Shown here piece by piece: positions 10,841-19,536 of a stretch of 64,000 nt of DNA. The stretch is from Serpens sp964410065 (GTDB taxonomy: Bacteria; Pseudomonadota; Gammaproteobacteria; Pseudomonadales; Pseudomonadaceae), in assembly GCA_964410065.1 (NCBI GenBank), contig CAYPFO010000004.1, positions 1-64,000 on the forward strand, given 5' to 3'. The position numbers were made by a program, and so were the translations under genes. The notes beneath the pieces are model-generated. The model was not told the origin of the DNA. It did no database searches and saw only the letters and a program-made list of their open reading frames with translations. Positions within the stretch are counted from its first letter, which is position 1; every line of letters starts with the position of its first letter.

Positions 10841-11555
10841 ACTGGCCCCGCAACTGGTTTCGGCGCTGATCCTCGGCCTGTTGGGCGGTGGTCACTGCCT
10901 GGGCATGTGTGGTGGCCTGATGGGCGCGCTGACCTTGACCATTCCCGCTGAGCAGCGCGGGCGCCGCTTGCGCTTGCTGCTGGGCTACAACCTCGGGCGC
11001 ATTCTCAGCTATGCCACTGCCGGCTTGCTCATCGGCCTGGCCGGCTGGGCCGTGGCCAGCAGTCCGGCTGCCATGGCGCTGCGTGTGGTTGCCGCGCTGC
11101 TGTTGATCTGCATGGGGTTGTACCTGGCCGGCTGGTGGAGCGGCCTGACGCGCATCGAAGCCCTTGGCCGTGGCCTGTGGCGCTTTATCCAGCCACTGAC
11201 CAGGCGTTTCATGCCGGTGAGCAGCGTGCCACGCGCACTGGTGCTGGGCGCGCTGTGGGGCTGGCTGCCCTGCGGCCTGGTCTACAGCACCCTGCTGTGG
11301 GCCGCCAGCCAGGGCAATGCGTTGGACAGCGCACTGTTGATGTTCGCCTTTGGCCTGGGCACCTGGCCGGTTCTGCTGGCGACCGGTCTTGCCGCCGAGC
11401 GGATAACCACTCTGCTGCGCAAACGCGGCGTGCGCATTGCCGGTGGCCTGCTGGTGATTCTCTTTGGCTTGTGGACTTTTCCCGGGCCACACCAAGCCTG
11501 GCTGATGGGGCATGGCAGCCATGCACAACCGACCAGTGAACTGCATCAGCATTAA
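10833..11555 (+). CDS. TauE/SafE-family membrane protein of the cbb3 locus
   Basis: A 240-residue, roughly six-helix protein of the sulfite exporter TauE/SafE superfamily that often follows ccoS in Pseudomonas. The start is the GTG at 10833, overlapping ccoS; the open frame reaches further back but only inside ccoS. The N-terminal GGGHCLGMCGGLMG stretch, with His and Cys residues in the membrane, resembles the HxxxMCGG motif of copper- and cytochrome-assembly members, so a role in copper or redox handling for oxidase assembly is plausible. The substrate cannot be read from sequence. Confidence 0.85.
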   Translation: MLELAPQLVSALILGLLGGGHCLGMCGGLMGALTLTIPAEQRGRRLRLLLGYNLGRILSYATAGLLIGLAGWAVASSPAAMALRVVAALLLICMGLYLAGWWSGLTRIEALGRGLWRFIQPLTRRFMPVSSVPRALVLGALWGWLPCGLVYSTLLWAASQGNALDSALLMFAFGLGTWPVLLATGLAAERITTLLRKRGVRIAGGLLVILFGLWTFPGPHQAWLMGHGSHAQPTSELHQH

Positions 11556-11633
11556 TTGAGCGGCGGGCGGCTCGCTGTCGCTCGCGAGGCTTCCGGCTGG
11601 CCTCGGTCGATGCAAACGAGGCCTCAGTTGCCT

Positions 11634-11663
11634 GTAGGGTGGACAACGTTTTTATTGTCCACC
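11634..11663. repeat. short REP-like palindrome (GTAGGGTGGA family)
   Basis: GGTGGACAA and TTGTCCACC form a perfect 9-bp stem with an 8-base loop, preceded by GTAG. A relative with the same lead sequence and loop size is at 34774-34803, so this is a dispersed palindromic family and not a gene-specific terminator. Confidence 0.65.
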
Positions 11664-11721
11664 GAGCGGAGGTGAGTGATGTGCAGCTGTAGAGCCAACT
11701 CGCTGGCGATCAGCAGGCTCG

Positions 11722-11958
11722 TTATCGCAGAAATTCAACCACCTGTTCACCGTCGAACGGCCAGTTCAACTCCGCACCGGTATCGCAGCGGCGCAAGACG
11801 GGGATGGTCAGCGCGTACTTCTCCATCCATTCCTCATGCTCGGCGATATCCACCAGCTCGACCAACAAGCCGTGTTCGACAAAAGGCATCAGCAGTGCCT
11901 CGGCCACTTCGCATAAATGACAGCCCAGGGTGCCGAAGAGTTGGCATTCGGGAGGCAT
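11722..11958 (-). CDS. glutaredoxin-family protein
   Basis: A 78-residue thioredoxin-fold protein with LFGTLGCHLCEVAEALL, a CxxC redox site at the position expected for short glutaredoxin-like proteins, and a TIPVLRR segment around the cis-proline. I chose the internal ATG at 11958 because AGGAGT, a good ribosome site, lies just upstream of it and inside the longer alternative that starts at 11973. It is convergent with the cbb3 locus. The substrate is unknown. Confidence 0.85.
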   Translation of the reverse strand: MPPECQLFGTLGCHLCEVAEALLMPFVEHGLLVELVDIAEHEEWMEKYALTIPVLRRCDTGAELNWPFDGEQVVEFLR

Positions 11959-12182
11959 CGCAATACTCCTCATGTTGATGTGCGCAGTTTAGCGCGCGCC
12001 CTGCAACGGGGCATCCCTGCCGGATGCTCCTTCGCAGAAACGGTGCAATACGCACCCCTGCTGTGCACTTCGCCAATGGCAAGCGACTGCATGTCCGCGT
12101 CATTCCTGGCATTGCCGTGACTGGTATGGCTCTTGCTCGGCTGGTGCTCTGTGGAGTTACCACCAACTAGAGGAATACAGGC

Positions 12183-12449
12183 GTGGAACTGACCAGGGAA
12201 ATTCTCGCGTGCATGCAACACATACGGCGCCAGTTACGCAAAGAATTTGCGCTGGACCTCCATTTAGGTGAGAGCGATGCGGTGCCCCGCATGCTTGAAT
12301 TGTGCGCACAGTCGACGAGCGCCGAGACCCGCGCCCTCGGCGAGCACCTCGGTGAGCTCAGCGGCATCCGCCGAGCCCCGCCCGCACTGACCGAGGCACA
12401 ACTGATCGCCAAATACATGGAGCGCTACACCGGCACACTTCGTGGATGA
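12183..12449 (+). CDS. hypothetical protein, 88 residues
   Basis: I do not recognise this protein. It starts with GTG after a GAGGAATACAG leader and is soluble, mostly helical by composition, with no signal peptide or cysteine motif. Residues 1-30 are charged (MELTREILACMQHIRRQLRKE) and the tail has LIAKYMERYTG. It stands alone between the glutaredoxin gene and the yqjD-like operon. An ATG at 12213 is a possible later start. Confidence 0.6.
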   Translation: MELTREILACMQHIRRQLRKEFALDLHLGESDAVPRMLELCAQSTSAETRALGEHLGELSGIRRAPPALTEAQLIAKYMERYTGTLRG

Positions 12450-12578
12450 TGCTGCGTTTTCTATTCTTCCTACGTCGGCCATTTAATCCCTCAGCGAAGG
12501 ATCTCGCGTTTTCTCAAGGAACCTTGCCCCGCTTCGATGCTCAGAAACAGGGACACCCATCGGCATCAGGAGACAATC

Positions 12579-12986
12579 ATGGCCCTGAACGACCCGTTTG
12601 ACCCGTCCCAACAGCCCGACACCTCGAGCTCGTTCGACACCCAATCCCGCTCCCCCATCGATAAGGAAGCCCACCGGCGCAACCTGCATGACGCGCAGCG
12701 GGCCTTGCGAGCGGAGTTCCAGACATTGATTGGCGATGCCGAGCGTTTGCTGAACCAGACCAAGGGCAGTGCTGGCGGGCAAACCGAAGAATTGCGCGGC
12801 AAGATCACCGAGAACATCGAACGCGCCAAGTCGATGCTCAAGGACAGTGAAGCCAGCGTGCGCGAGCAAGGCCAGGCGGCCAAGCAGGCGACGGAGGATT
12901 ACCTTTATAGCCATCCCTGGCAATCATTGGGCATCGCCGCAGGAGTGGGTTTCCTGCTCGGCCTGCTGACTGCTCCGCGGCGCTGA
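12579..12986 (+). CDS. YqjD/ElaB-like (DUF883) membrane-anchored protein
   Basis: A 135-residue protein of the DUF883 family, related to E. coli YqjD and ElaB, which are tail-anchored inner-membrane proteins that bind ribosomes. It has a long helical, charged body and ends with the hallmark YLYSHPWQSLGIAAGVGF and a GLLTAPRR tail. The ATG at 12579 follows CAGGAGACAATC and is preferred to an upstream in-frame start. It is the first gene of a yqjD-yqjE-yqjK-like operon. Confidence 0.88.
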   Translation: MALNDPFDPSQQPDTSSSFDTQSRSPIDKEAHRRNLHDAQRALRAEFQTLIGDAERLLNQTKGSAGGQTEELRGKITENIERAKSMLKDSEASVREQGQAAKQATEDYLYSHPWQSLGIAAGVGFLLGLLTAPRR

Positions 12987-12997
12987 GAGGTCCTCTG

Positions 12998-13384
12998 ATG
13001 GACGCAACCACACCCACTGGCGAGCCCGGCACCGAACCCTCTGTGAAGCGGCTCGGTGGCGCGGCGCTCGGTCTGTTGCAGGGGCACTTGGAACTGTTCG
13101 GCCTGGAATTCAAGGAAGAAAAATCGCGCACCTTCCGCCTGTTTATCTACGCCGCACTGAGCCTGATCTTCGGCTTGCTGGTCGTGATAGGCCTGTCGGC
13201 TGCGATCGTGATTGCTGCGTGGGAAACCCACCGCATGCTCGCCATCATTGGCCTTTGCGTGCTGTATGCAGTAGGTCTGGCGATCTGTGTGAGCAGAGTT
13301 GTGCATCTCGCTCGCCAGGGCGAAAAACTCTTCCATGCCACTTTGGAAGAACTGTCTCGCAACCGGGAGAGACTGCTGCCATGA
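12998..13384 (+). CDS. YqjE-like / phage-holin-superfamily membrane protein
   Basis: A 128-residue protein with two adjacent membrane helices (about residues 48-72 and 77-100) after a GHLELFGLEFKEEK segment, the pattern of the YqjE / holin-X group. It follows the DUF883 gene by 11 bp and overlaps the next start in an ATGA. Function is unknown; co-transcription with the yqjD-like gene suggests a membrane or stress role. The holin label reflects family naming only; no phage genes are nearby. Confidence 0.85.
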   Translation: MDATTPTGEPGTEPSVKRLGGAALGLLQGHLELFGLEFKEEKSRTFRLFIYAALSLIFGLLVVIGLSAAIVIAAWETHRMLAIIGLCVLYAVGLAICVSRVVHLARQGEKLFHATLEELSRNRERLLP

Positions 13385-13740
13385 GCCCCCTGACCACCCC
13401 ACCGCTGCACGAGCAACGCAAGGAACTTGTGCGCTTGCGCATGGAAATGTACCGTCAGCAATTGCGCTACCACTCTGAACCCATCCGCCACCCGTTGAAC
13501 GGCCTTCGCCAATTGCTCAGCGCCAGCTCTTCGCAGTCGCGGGCGAGCAACACCACACCGATGATGCTCGCCGGCACTGTGTTTCTGGCCTTGTTCGGCA
13601 AACGCCTGGGCATCATCGGCAAGCTTGCCCGGGTAGGCTTGTTGGCCTATCCGGTGGTGCGCGCCATGCAAAAAAAAGCAGAGAACAACAATCCCCACCC
13701 CGCCTCCTTGCAACGCAAGCCAATTCAGCATCGGCTTTAG
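13381..13740 (+). CDS. YqjK-like protein
   Basis: A 119-residue basic protein with a coiled-coil-like N-terminus (QRKELVRLRMEMYRQQLRYH) and a weakly hydrophobic segment near residues 60-95. It overlaps the yqjE-like stop by 4 bp. Position and character fit the third gene of yqjD-yqjE-yqjK operons. The ATG at 13381 is chosen for the coupled overlap. Confidence 0.75.
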   Translation: MSPLTTPPLHEQRKELVRLRMEMYRQQLRYHSEPIRHPLNGLRQLLSASSSQSRASNTTPMMLAGTVFLALFGKRLGIIGKLARVGLLAYPVVRAMQKKAENNNPHPASLQRKPIQHRL

Positions 13741-14054
13741 CTGTCTTTTTGCTGGGTGATTAACCCAATTGCAATGTGAGACAGCCGCGCCATCGGGTAG
13801 AGCCAACGTGCTGGCGATGCCGGGCTTAATAGCAACGGATCGCCCGCAAGCTGGCTCCTGCTCCTCCGAACCTACGATGAGGCTCGTAGACCACGTTCCA
13901 CCGATCATCGCTCGGCGGACAATAGAAAACGTTGTTCACCCTACTAGGCTGGGCTTATAGCCCCTTCCCAGGGCCCTGCACTATTCCTCGGCTCGCTTGC
14001 AGGGTGCTCCATTAACGTCGAAGCTAACGACCTTCCCCTGGATGAGGACAGGCC
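13741..14054. other. intergenic region with a degenerate REP-like sequence
   Basis: A 314-bp stretch between the yqjK-like gene and dgt. GATCGCCCGCAAGCTGGCTC near 13836 resembles the common Pseudomonas REP core, but is decayed. I see no convincing gene. The last 60 bp must hold the dgt ribosome site and probably a promoter. Confidence 0.5.
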
Positions 14055-15386
14055 GTGGACTGGCAGACCCTGCTCAACCGAGAACGTCTCGGCAAGCCGC
14101 TGCATAGCAGCGAAGAACTTGGCCGTAGCCCGTTTCACAAAGATCACGACCGGGTAATCTTTTCCGGCGCCTTCCGCCGTCTGGGCCGCAAGACGCAGGT
14201 ACATCCGGTCACCAGCAACGACCACATCCATACCCGCCTGACCCATTCGCTGGAAGTCAGCTGCGTGGGCCGCTCCCTGGGCATGCGTGTCGGCGAAGTA
14301 CTGCGCGACGAATTGCCCGCCTGGTGCGACCCCGCCGACCTGGGCATGATCGTGCAGTCCGCCTGCCTGGCGCATGACATCGGCAACCCGCCGTTCGGCC
14401 ACTCCGGCGAGGATGCCATCCGCCACTGGTTTCAGCAGGCCGCCGGGCGAGGCTGGCTGGACGCGATGAGTGAAGTAGAGCGCTACGACTTTCTCAACTT
14501 CGAGGGCAACGCCCAAGGGTTTCGTGTCCTCACCCAACTGGAATATCACCAGTTCGACGGCGGCATGCGCCTGACCTACGCCACCCTGGGCACCTATCTG
14601 AAATACCCCTGGACCGCCCAGCACGCCGCTGCCCAGGGCTACAAGAAACACAAGTTCGGCTGCTACCAGAGCGAACTGCCGATTCTGAAAAACGTCGCCC
14701 AGAAGCTTGGCCTGCCGCAGCTGGAAGAGCACCGCTGGGCCCGCCATCCATTGGTGTATCTAATGGAAGCGGCGGATGACATCTGCTACGCGTTGATCGA
14801 CCTGGAAGACGGCCTGGAAATGAATCTGCTCGACTATCCCGAAGTCGAGTCCTTGCTGCTCGGCCTGGTGGGTGATGACCTGCCCGAAACCTACCGCATG
14901 CTCGGCCCCAACGACTCGCGGCGGCGCAAGCTGGCGATCCTGCGCGGCAAGGCCATCGAGCACCTCACCAATGCCGCTGCACGCGCATTCGTCGAACAGC
15001 GCGACAGCCTGCTGGCCGGCACCCTCCAGGGCGATCTGGTCGAGCACATGCATGGCCCGGCGCGCTATTGCGTGCAGCAGGCCAAGGCCACCGCGCGGGA
15101 GAAGATCTTCCAGGACAAACGCAAGACCCTGCATGAGATCGGCGCCTACACCACGCTCGAAATTCTCCTCAATGCTTTCTGCGGTGCTGCACTGGAACAG
15201 CACGGCGGGCGTACGCCCTCGTTCAAGCATCGGCGGATTCTCGATCTGCTCGGCAACAGTGCCCCCGATCCTCATCAGCCGTTACACCATGCGTTCTTGC
15301 GCATGATCGACTTCATCGCCGGTATGACTGACAGCTACGCCAGCGAAATGGCCCTGGAACTGACGGGGCGCGCCCGACCGCTGTGA
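14055..15386 (+). CDS. dgt: deoxyguanosinetriphosphate triphosphohydrolase
   Basis: HD-domain dNTPase (443 residues) that splits dGTP to deoxyguanosine and triphosphate, affecting nucleotide pools. It begins with a GTG after GATGAGGACA. Key signatures are FRRLGRKTQVHP, the metal-binding histidine in THSLEVS, and the HD pair in CLAHDIGNPPFGHSGE, followed by NFEGNAQGFR. Length and motif order are as in the family. It is a single-gene unit by spacing. Confidence 0.96.
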   Translation: MDWQTLLNRERLGKPLHSSEELGRSPFHKDHDRVIFSGAFRRLGRKTQVHPVTSNDHIHTRLTHSLEVSCVGRSLGMRVGEVLRDELPAWCDPADLGMIVQSACLAHDIGNPPFGHSGEDAIRHWFQQAAGRGWLDAMSEVERYDFLNFEGNAQGFRVLTQLEYHQFDGGMRLTYATLGTYLKYPWTAQHAAAQGYKKHKFGCYQSELPILKNVAQKLGLPQLEEHRWARHPLVYLMEAADDICYALIDLEDGLEMNLLDYPEVESLLLGLVGDDLPETYRMLGPNDSRRRKLAILRGKAIEHLTNAAARAFVEQRDSLLAGTLQGDLVEHMHGPARYCVQQAKATAREKIFQDKRKTLHEIGAYTTLEILLNAFCGAALEQHGGRTPSFKHRRILDLLGNSAPDPHQPLHHAFLRMIDFIAGMTDSYASEMALELTGRARPL

Positions 15387-15617
15387 TTGAACATTCGTCA
15401 TATCAACCAGTCTATCCTGCAGGCGTAAACCAAACGCAGCCGCCGCGGAGTCCCGCGGACTGCTCGGCGGCCAGCCTTGGATCCAGCCGCGCACCCTTAT
15501 TTTTTGCAACAGCCAGGTGCGTCTTCCGCAGATGCCGAATGGCCTGACAGGAAACTCAAGCAATGTCCCGGGGAATTCTCTGTAGGTCCTTGAACCCCGC
15601 ATTTCGAGTCGCGTCGG

Positions 15618-16736
15618 GTGAAGTTTCGTATCTTACGCACGTTGAAAGTGCTGTTTCCCGTTACTCCCTTGCCCGCCTTCGCTCCTGATATGGCGCCGGC
15701 TCAACCTCACGCCCGTCGCTGGCGCATCCGTGCCTCGGCCTGGAGCATCGCCACCATGGCGACTGTCGGCTGTGCATTGCCCTTGACCTTGGGTTTGGTC
15801 AGTGGCCACAACGGGTTTCTCTGGGCTGCGCTGGGCGCTTTCCAAGCGTCGCTGGCCAACCCCCTGCACCGCTTTGGCATGCTGCGCATGCTGCTGATTA
15901 CCGCCCTGGGCGCCTTTAGCGCAGGCGTGGGTTACTGGTCAGGCACGCAACCCCTGGCCAGCCTGGTGTTGTTCGCTGCCATGGGACTGCTGTTGGCCAC
16001 CTTGCAACGCTATGGCAACGAGGCCGGTAAGCTCGGCCTGGCCTTGGCAGTGTGCCTGTGCCTGGGCCAGGGCAGCTACGGCGAGGGCGACCTGCACTCG
16101 TCTGCGGCGGTGTCCGCCCTGTTCATTCTCGGCGGCTTATGGACCACCCTACTGGCTTTCATCCTGCGCGGCCTGCATGCCTTGCCCACATGGCCCGCCC
16201 TGCCGCGCCTGCTCGCCGTGCTCAAGGTACTGCGCAACCATGCCCGGCAAGCCCCCCAGCAACAATGGACCTTGCACGCACTGGCCTGCATGCTGGCACT
16301 GGGCGTGGCCGGCTGGCTGAACGACGTGCTGCAATTGGGTCACGGCTACTGGCTCAGCCTGACCGTGGTCATTACTTTGCAACTGAATGTAGTACCCAGC
16401 CTGAAGCGCGTGCTGCAGACGGTCATCGTGGTGCTGATCGCCAGTGCGCTGCTCACTGCCGTTGGGCACAGCCTGCTAACACCCCCGATGCTAAGCGCTT
16501 GCCTGCTGCCCGTTCTGTTCTTCAACCGCGCGTTGCAGGCCAATCATTACCTGCTGTTTTCCCTGCAGACCACCCTGTGCTGTCTGCTGTTGCGCGAAAG
16601 CCTGGCGCTGGACTGGAGCGAACCACAAAGCCGCCTGCTCAACGTCCTGCTCGGCAGCTTGCTGATGCTACTGGTGGCGTTGTTAGTTCATCTCGCCAAA
16701 CGACTGCTGACCCGACGTAACAAGGCCGTAGCCTGA
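15618..16736 (+). CDS. FUSC-family inner-membrane protein
   Basis: A 372-residue membrane protein with two blocks of hydrophobic helices and the GHGYWLSLTVVITLQ segment in the second block, typical of the FUSC (fusaric acid resistance/aromatic efflux-like) family. The first start is a GTG at 15618; an ATG at 15690 (MAPAQPHARRW) is a realistic alternative. No membrane-fusion or outer-membrane partner lies beside it, so an efflux role is only family-based. Confidence 0.8.
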   Translation: MKFRILRTLKVLFPVTPLPAFAPDMAPAQPHARRWRIRASAWSIATMATVGCALPLTLGLVSGHNGFLWAALGAFQASLANPLHRFGMLRMLLITALGAFSAGVGYWSGTQPLASLVLFAAMGLLLATLQRYGNEAGKLGLALAVCLCLGQGSYGEGDLHSSAAVSALFILGGLWTTLLAFILRGLHALPTWPALPRLLAVLKVLRNHARQAPQQQWTLHALACMLALGVAGWLNDVLQLGHGYWLSLTVVITLQLNVVPSLKRVLQTVIVVLIASALLTAVGHSLLTPPMLSACLLPVLFFNRALQANHYLLFSLQTTLCCLLLRESLALDWSEPQSRLLNVLLGSLLMLLVALLVHLAKRLLTRRNKAVA

Positions 16737-16840
16737 CGGGCAGCGCGTCCGTAGCGCAGCGTCGTTCGATAAGCCCTCTCGGCGGAGTCTCCCCCGCACG
16801 GCGGGCTGAACGCAGACGCAGCCAGTGAATTCGCGCCAAT

Positions 16841-16880
16841 AAAAAAACGCCACGTTTCCAAGCAGGCAGACGTGGCGTTT
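16841..16880 (-). terminator. rho-independent terminator of tsdA
   Basis: AAACGCCACGT and ACGTGGCGTTT form an 11-bp stem. On the minus strand it is followed by a T-run. It lies 54 bp after the tsdA stop. Confidence 0.9.
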
Positions 16881-16933
16881 AGCACAAGAAGCAGGCTCAC
16901 AGCCCGTTGGCCGAGCGCTATGAGCTGCTCTCG

Positions 16934-17938
16934 TTACTCTGCGGTGAAGGTACGTGGCCGCAGCACTTCGGGTTTGAGGAAGTCCTTTTCACCGACATTG
17001 TCGTGGTCACCCAACAGCCGGCCATTCACTTTCAGGCCGTAGTTGGTCTGCGCATGGAAGGTCTTCACGAACTTGGCGCGTGTTTCATGCACGTCGCCGG
17101 TGTAGTTGGGCTCCTGCGGACGCTCTTGGCTATTGATGTAATACGCCACATCCCATGAATCCTGATCACTCAAGCTGTTCGGTCGGCCCAGCGGCATGTT
17201 GTGTTTGACGAACGAGGCCAGGGTGAAATGCCGCACCATGCCCGCCCCCCAGTTGTTCGAACCGTCGCCCCAAGTGGGCGGAAATACCACCTTGCCGTTC
17301 TGCACCAGGCCGCTGCCATCGGCGGCATGGCACATGACGCAGTTCGTTTCGAAGACCTTTTTGCCGCGCGCATAGTCCATGCCCTTGGCCGGCTCAGGCA
17401 GACGAGGGTAGCCACGACCATAGATCTCGCCCTGGGGATACATCGGCACGCCCTTGGCCAGCCACTGGTGATAAGTCGCCAAGGCGATCATGTCGTCGCT
17501 GCCATAGGCGGGCGGCTTGCCATTCATCGAGTAGCTGAAGCATCCGGCAATCCGCTCTTCCAGGTTGTTCACATGGCCGTTCTTGCCGCGAAAGTCCGGC
17601 AGAGTAACGGCCGCTGGCCACACCGGGCCGGCAAATGGCTGACGCCCTTCGCCCATGTGACAACTGCTGCAATTCATGTCGTTGAACACGTACTTGCCGC
17701 GCAGTTGCTGGGTATTCATGAACAGGTCATAACCCCGACGAATCACCCGCTTGAGTTCCGGGTGCATGTTGTTTTTTTCCAGGTCCTCCATGGTAGGCGG
17801 CACATGCACGAACTGCCCTTCCTTGGGCTGCGGGATATTGGCCGGATAGCGCGCCTCGGCCTGCACGTTCAGGTTGACCAGGCTGACGAGGGCGGCGAAC
17901 GCCAAGGCCTGTGGGAAATAACGCGTGGAGATGTTCAT
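16934..17938 (-). CDS. tsdA: thiosulfate dehydrogenase, diheme cytochrome c
   Basis: Periplasmic enzyme that joins two thiosulfates to tetrathionate. The 334-residue precursor has a signal peptide and two heme motifs, CSSCH near residue 90 and CVMCH near residue 200. Between them ERIAGCFSYSMNGK carries the cysteine that is the unusual distal ligand of the active-site heme in TsdA. The ATG at 17938 follows GGAGCGAATCG and precedes the signal peptide, so it is preferred to a start at 17980. It lies 14 bp after tsdB. Identification is from motifs recalled for the P. stutzeri and Allochromatium enzymes. Confidence 0.87.
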   Translation of the reverse strand: MNISTRYFPQALAFAALVSLVNLNVQAEARYPANIPQPKEGQFVHVPPTMEDLEKNNMHPELKRVIRRGYDLFMNTQQLRGKYVFNDMNCSSCHMGEGRQPFAGPVWPAAVTLPDFRGKNGHVNNLEERIAGCFSYSMNGKPPAYGSDDMIALATYHQWLAKGVPMYPQGEIYGRGYPRLPEPAKGMDYARGKKVFETNCVMCHAADGSGLVQNGKVVFPPTWGDGSNNWGAGMVRHFTLASFVKHNMPLGRPNSLSDQDSWDVAYYINSQERPQEPNYTGDVHETRAKFVKTFHAQTNYGLKVNGRLLGDHDNVGEKDFLKPEVLRPRTFTAE

Positions 17939-17952
17939 CGATTCGCTCCTGA

Positions 17953-18594
17953 TCACTGGGCCGGTTGACGCGAGAGCCACTGCGACACCGCACGGATGTC
18001 ACGCTCATCCAGACGCTCGGCAATGGCCAGCATCAAATGTTGCGGATCGTTATCACGCTTGCCGTTCTTCCAGGCGCGCAATTGATCGGCAAGGTAATCG
18101 GCGTGCTGCCCGGCAATTCCAGGAAAGTGCGCGCCCACACCTTGGTTGTCCGGGCCATGGCAGCTTTGGCACGGCACGATGTAGCGCTCCCAGTTGCCCA
18201 CGGTCGCGAGTTTTTCGCCGTGGGCCAGCTCGTCGGCGCTGGCCTTTTCTCCGCCCTTGCCGGACCGGGCCGGAAGTTGATTGAAATACACCGCGACATC
18301 GCGCATCTGTTGTTCATTGAGCATGCTGGCGAACGGGGTCATGGTCGCGCTGGTGCGCTTGCCGCTCTTCATATCCTGCAGTTGCTTGAACAGATAGTCC
18401 GCATCCAGTCCGGCCAGGCGCGGCCAGGATTCGCCGCCCGGGATATTCATGCCATTGCCATCTACCTGGTGGCAGGCGCTACAGATGGCCGCCGCCTGCT
18501 GGCCGGCCTTGGCATCGCCTTCCACGGCGTGGGCGCTGGCAAGCCCCAGCCCCAGGGCCGTAATGGCCACTGTGAGTGTATGTTTCATGTTCAT
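17953..18594 (-). CDS. tsdB: cytochrome c4-type electron acceptor of thiosulfate dehydrogenase
   Basis: A 213-residue diheme cytochrome with a signal peptide and heme motifs CSACH and CQSCH in two similar halves, as in cytochrome c4. It lies directly upstream of the TsdA-like gene in the same operon. In P. stutzeri TsdB takes electrons from TsdA and passes them toward cbb3-type oxidases, which fits the cbb3 operons in this window. Taken alone it could be any c4-type cytochrome; the tsdB call rests on the pairing. Confidence 0.82.
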   Translation of the reverse strand: MNMKHTLTVAITALGLGLASAHAVEGDAKAGQQAAAICSACHQVDGNGMNIPGGESWPRLAGLDADYLFKQLQDMKSGKRTSATMTPFASMLNEQQMRDVAVYFNQLPARSGKGGEKASADELAHGEKLATVGNWERYIVPCQSCHGPDNQGVGAHFPGIAGQHADYLADQLRAWKNGKRDNDPQHLMLAIAERLDERDIRAVSQWLSRQPAQ

Positions 18595-18834
18595 TGTTAT
18601 TTCCCCCTACGGACATCGAGAAAACCGCTTGCTCGGTGCGACAAAAAAACTCACACGCAGCATAGGGGTATGTTGCTCGGGCAGAATTAACGGAGCATTA
18701 AGGTACGCCCTACTCAGCTTTTTATCGCCGCCGGCGTGCATCGGCTGACGGGTTTTTCAGCGTCTCGATCGCCTGCGGCAGCCAAGTAGCAACCAGCTGG
18801 GCATAATGCCGGTCTCTCTTCTCTTACCGCGAGA

Positions 18835-19536
18835 ATGCGCATGCATGTCTTACTCGCCGAAGACGACGCCCTGATCGCCCACGGCATCGTCGTCGGGTTG
18901 AACGCCCAGGGGCTGACCGTCGACCACGCCACCACAGCTGCGCAGGCCGAGGCCATGCTGGGCGCCGCCCGTTTCGATGTGCTGATCCTTGATCTGGGCC
19001 TACCCGACGAAGACGGCCTGGTCCTGCTGCAGCGTCTGCGCCGCCAGGGCCTGAGCGTGCCGGTGCTGATCCTTACCGCGCGTGATGCGGTGGCGGATCG
19101 GGTTGCCGGCTTGCAGGCCGGCGCCGACGATTACCTGCTCAAGCCCTTCGACCTGCGCGAGCTGGCCGCGCGTCTGCACAGCCTGCTACGGCGTGTTGCA
19201 GGGCGCTGCGTGAACCTGATCGAACATGGCCGCCTGCACTATGACCCAAGCGGTTGCCAAGCCTTCCTCGATGGCGTGCCAATCGAACTGTCACGTCGCG
19301 AACAGGCCTTGCTGCAAACCCTGCTGCACAACCGTGATCGCGTGCTGAGCAGCGCCCAATTGAAGGATGCGGTCTACGGCTTCAGCGACGACGTGGAAAG
19401 CAACGCCCTCAACGTGCACATCCACTACCTGCGCCGCAAGCTGGGCGGTGGCATCGTCGAAACCGTACGCGGCCTGGGGTACCGCCTCGGCCCGGCCGGC
19501 AACCCGACGCTCTCCCGCGAGATCGTCGAGCCATGA
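18835..19536 (+). CDS. OmpR-family response regulator
   Basis: A 233-residue regulator with an N-terminal receiver domain (acidic pocket LLAEDD, phospho-acceptor Asp in LILDLGLP, Lys in DYLLKPFD) and a C-terminal winged-helix DNA-binding domain (ELSRREQALLQTLL, NVHIHYLRRKL). The start may be the ATG at 18835 or the one two codons later. It overlaps the histidine kinase start by 4 bp, so the two form a pair. It is divergent from tsdBA; whether it controls that operon cannot be said. Confidence 0.95.
   Translation: MRMHVLLAEDDALIAHGIVVGLNAQGLTVDHATTAAQAEAMLGAARFDVLILDLGLPDEDGLVLLQRLRRQGLSVPVLILTARDAVADRVAGLQAGADDYLLKPFDLRELAARLHSLLRRVAGRCVNLIEHGRLHYDPSGCQAFLDGVPIELSRREQALLQTLLHNRDRVLSSAQLKDAVYGFSDDVESNALNVHIHYLRRKLGGGIVETVRGLGYRLGPAGNPTLSREIVEP

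Noticed and set aside
12998..13740. Prophage remnant, because of the holin-family name
   Set aside because: The genes match the chromosomal yqjD/yqjE/yqjK arrangement and no other phage gene is present.
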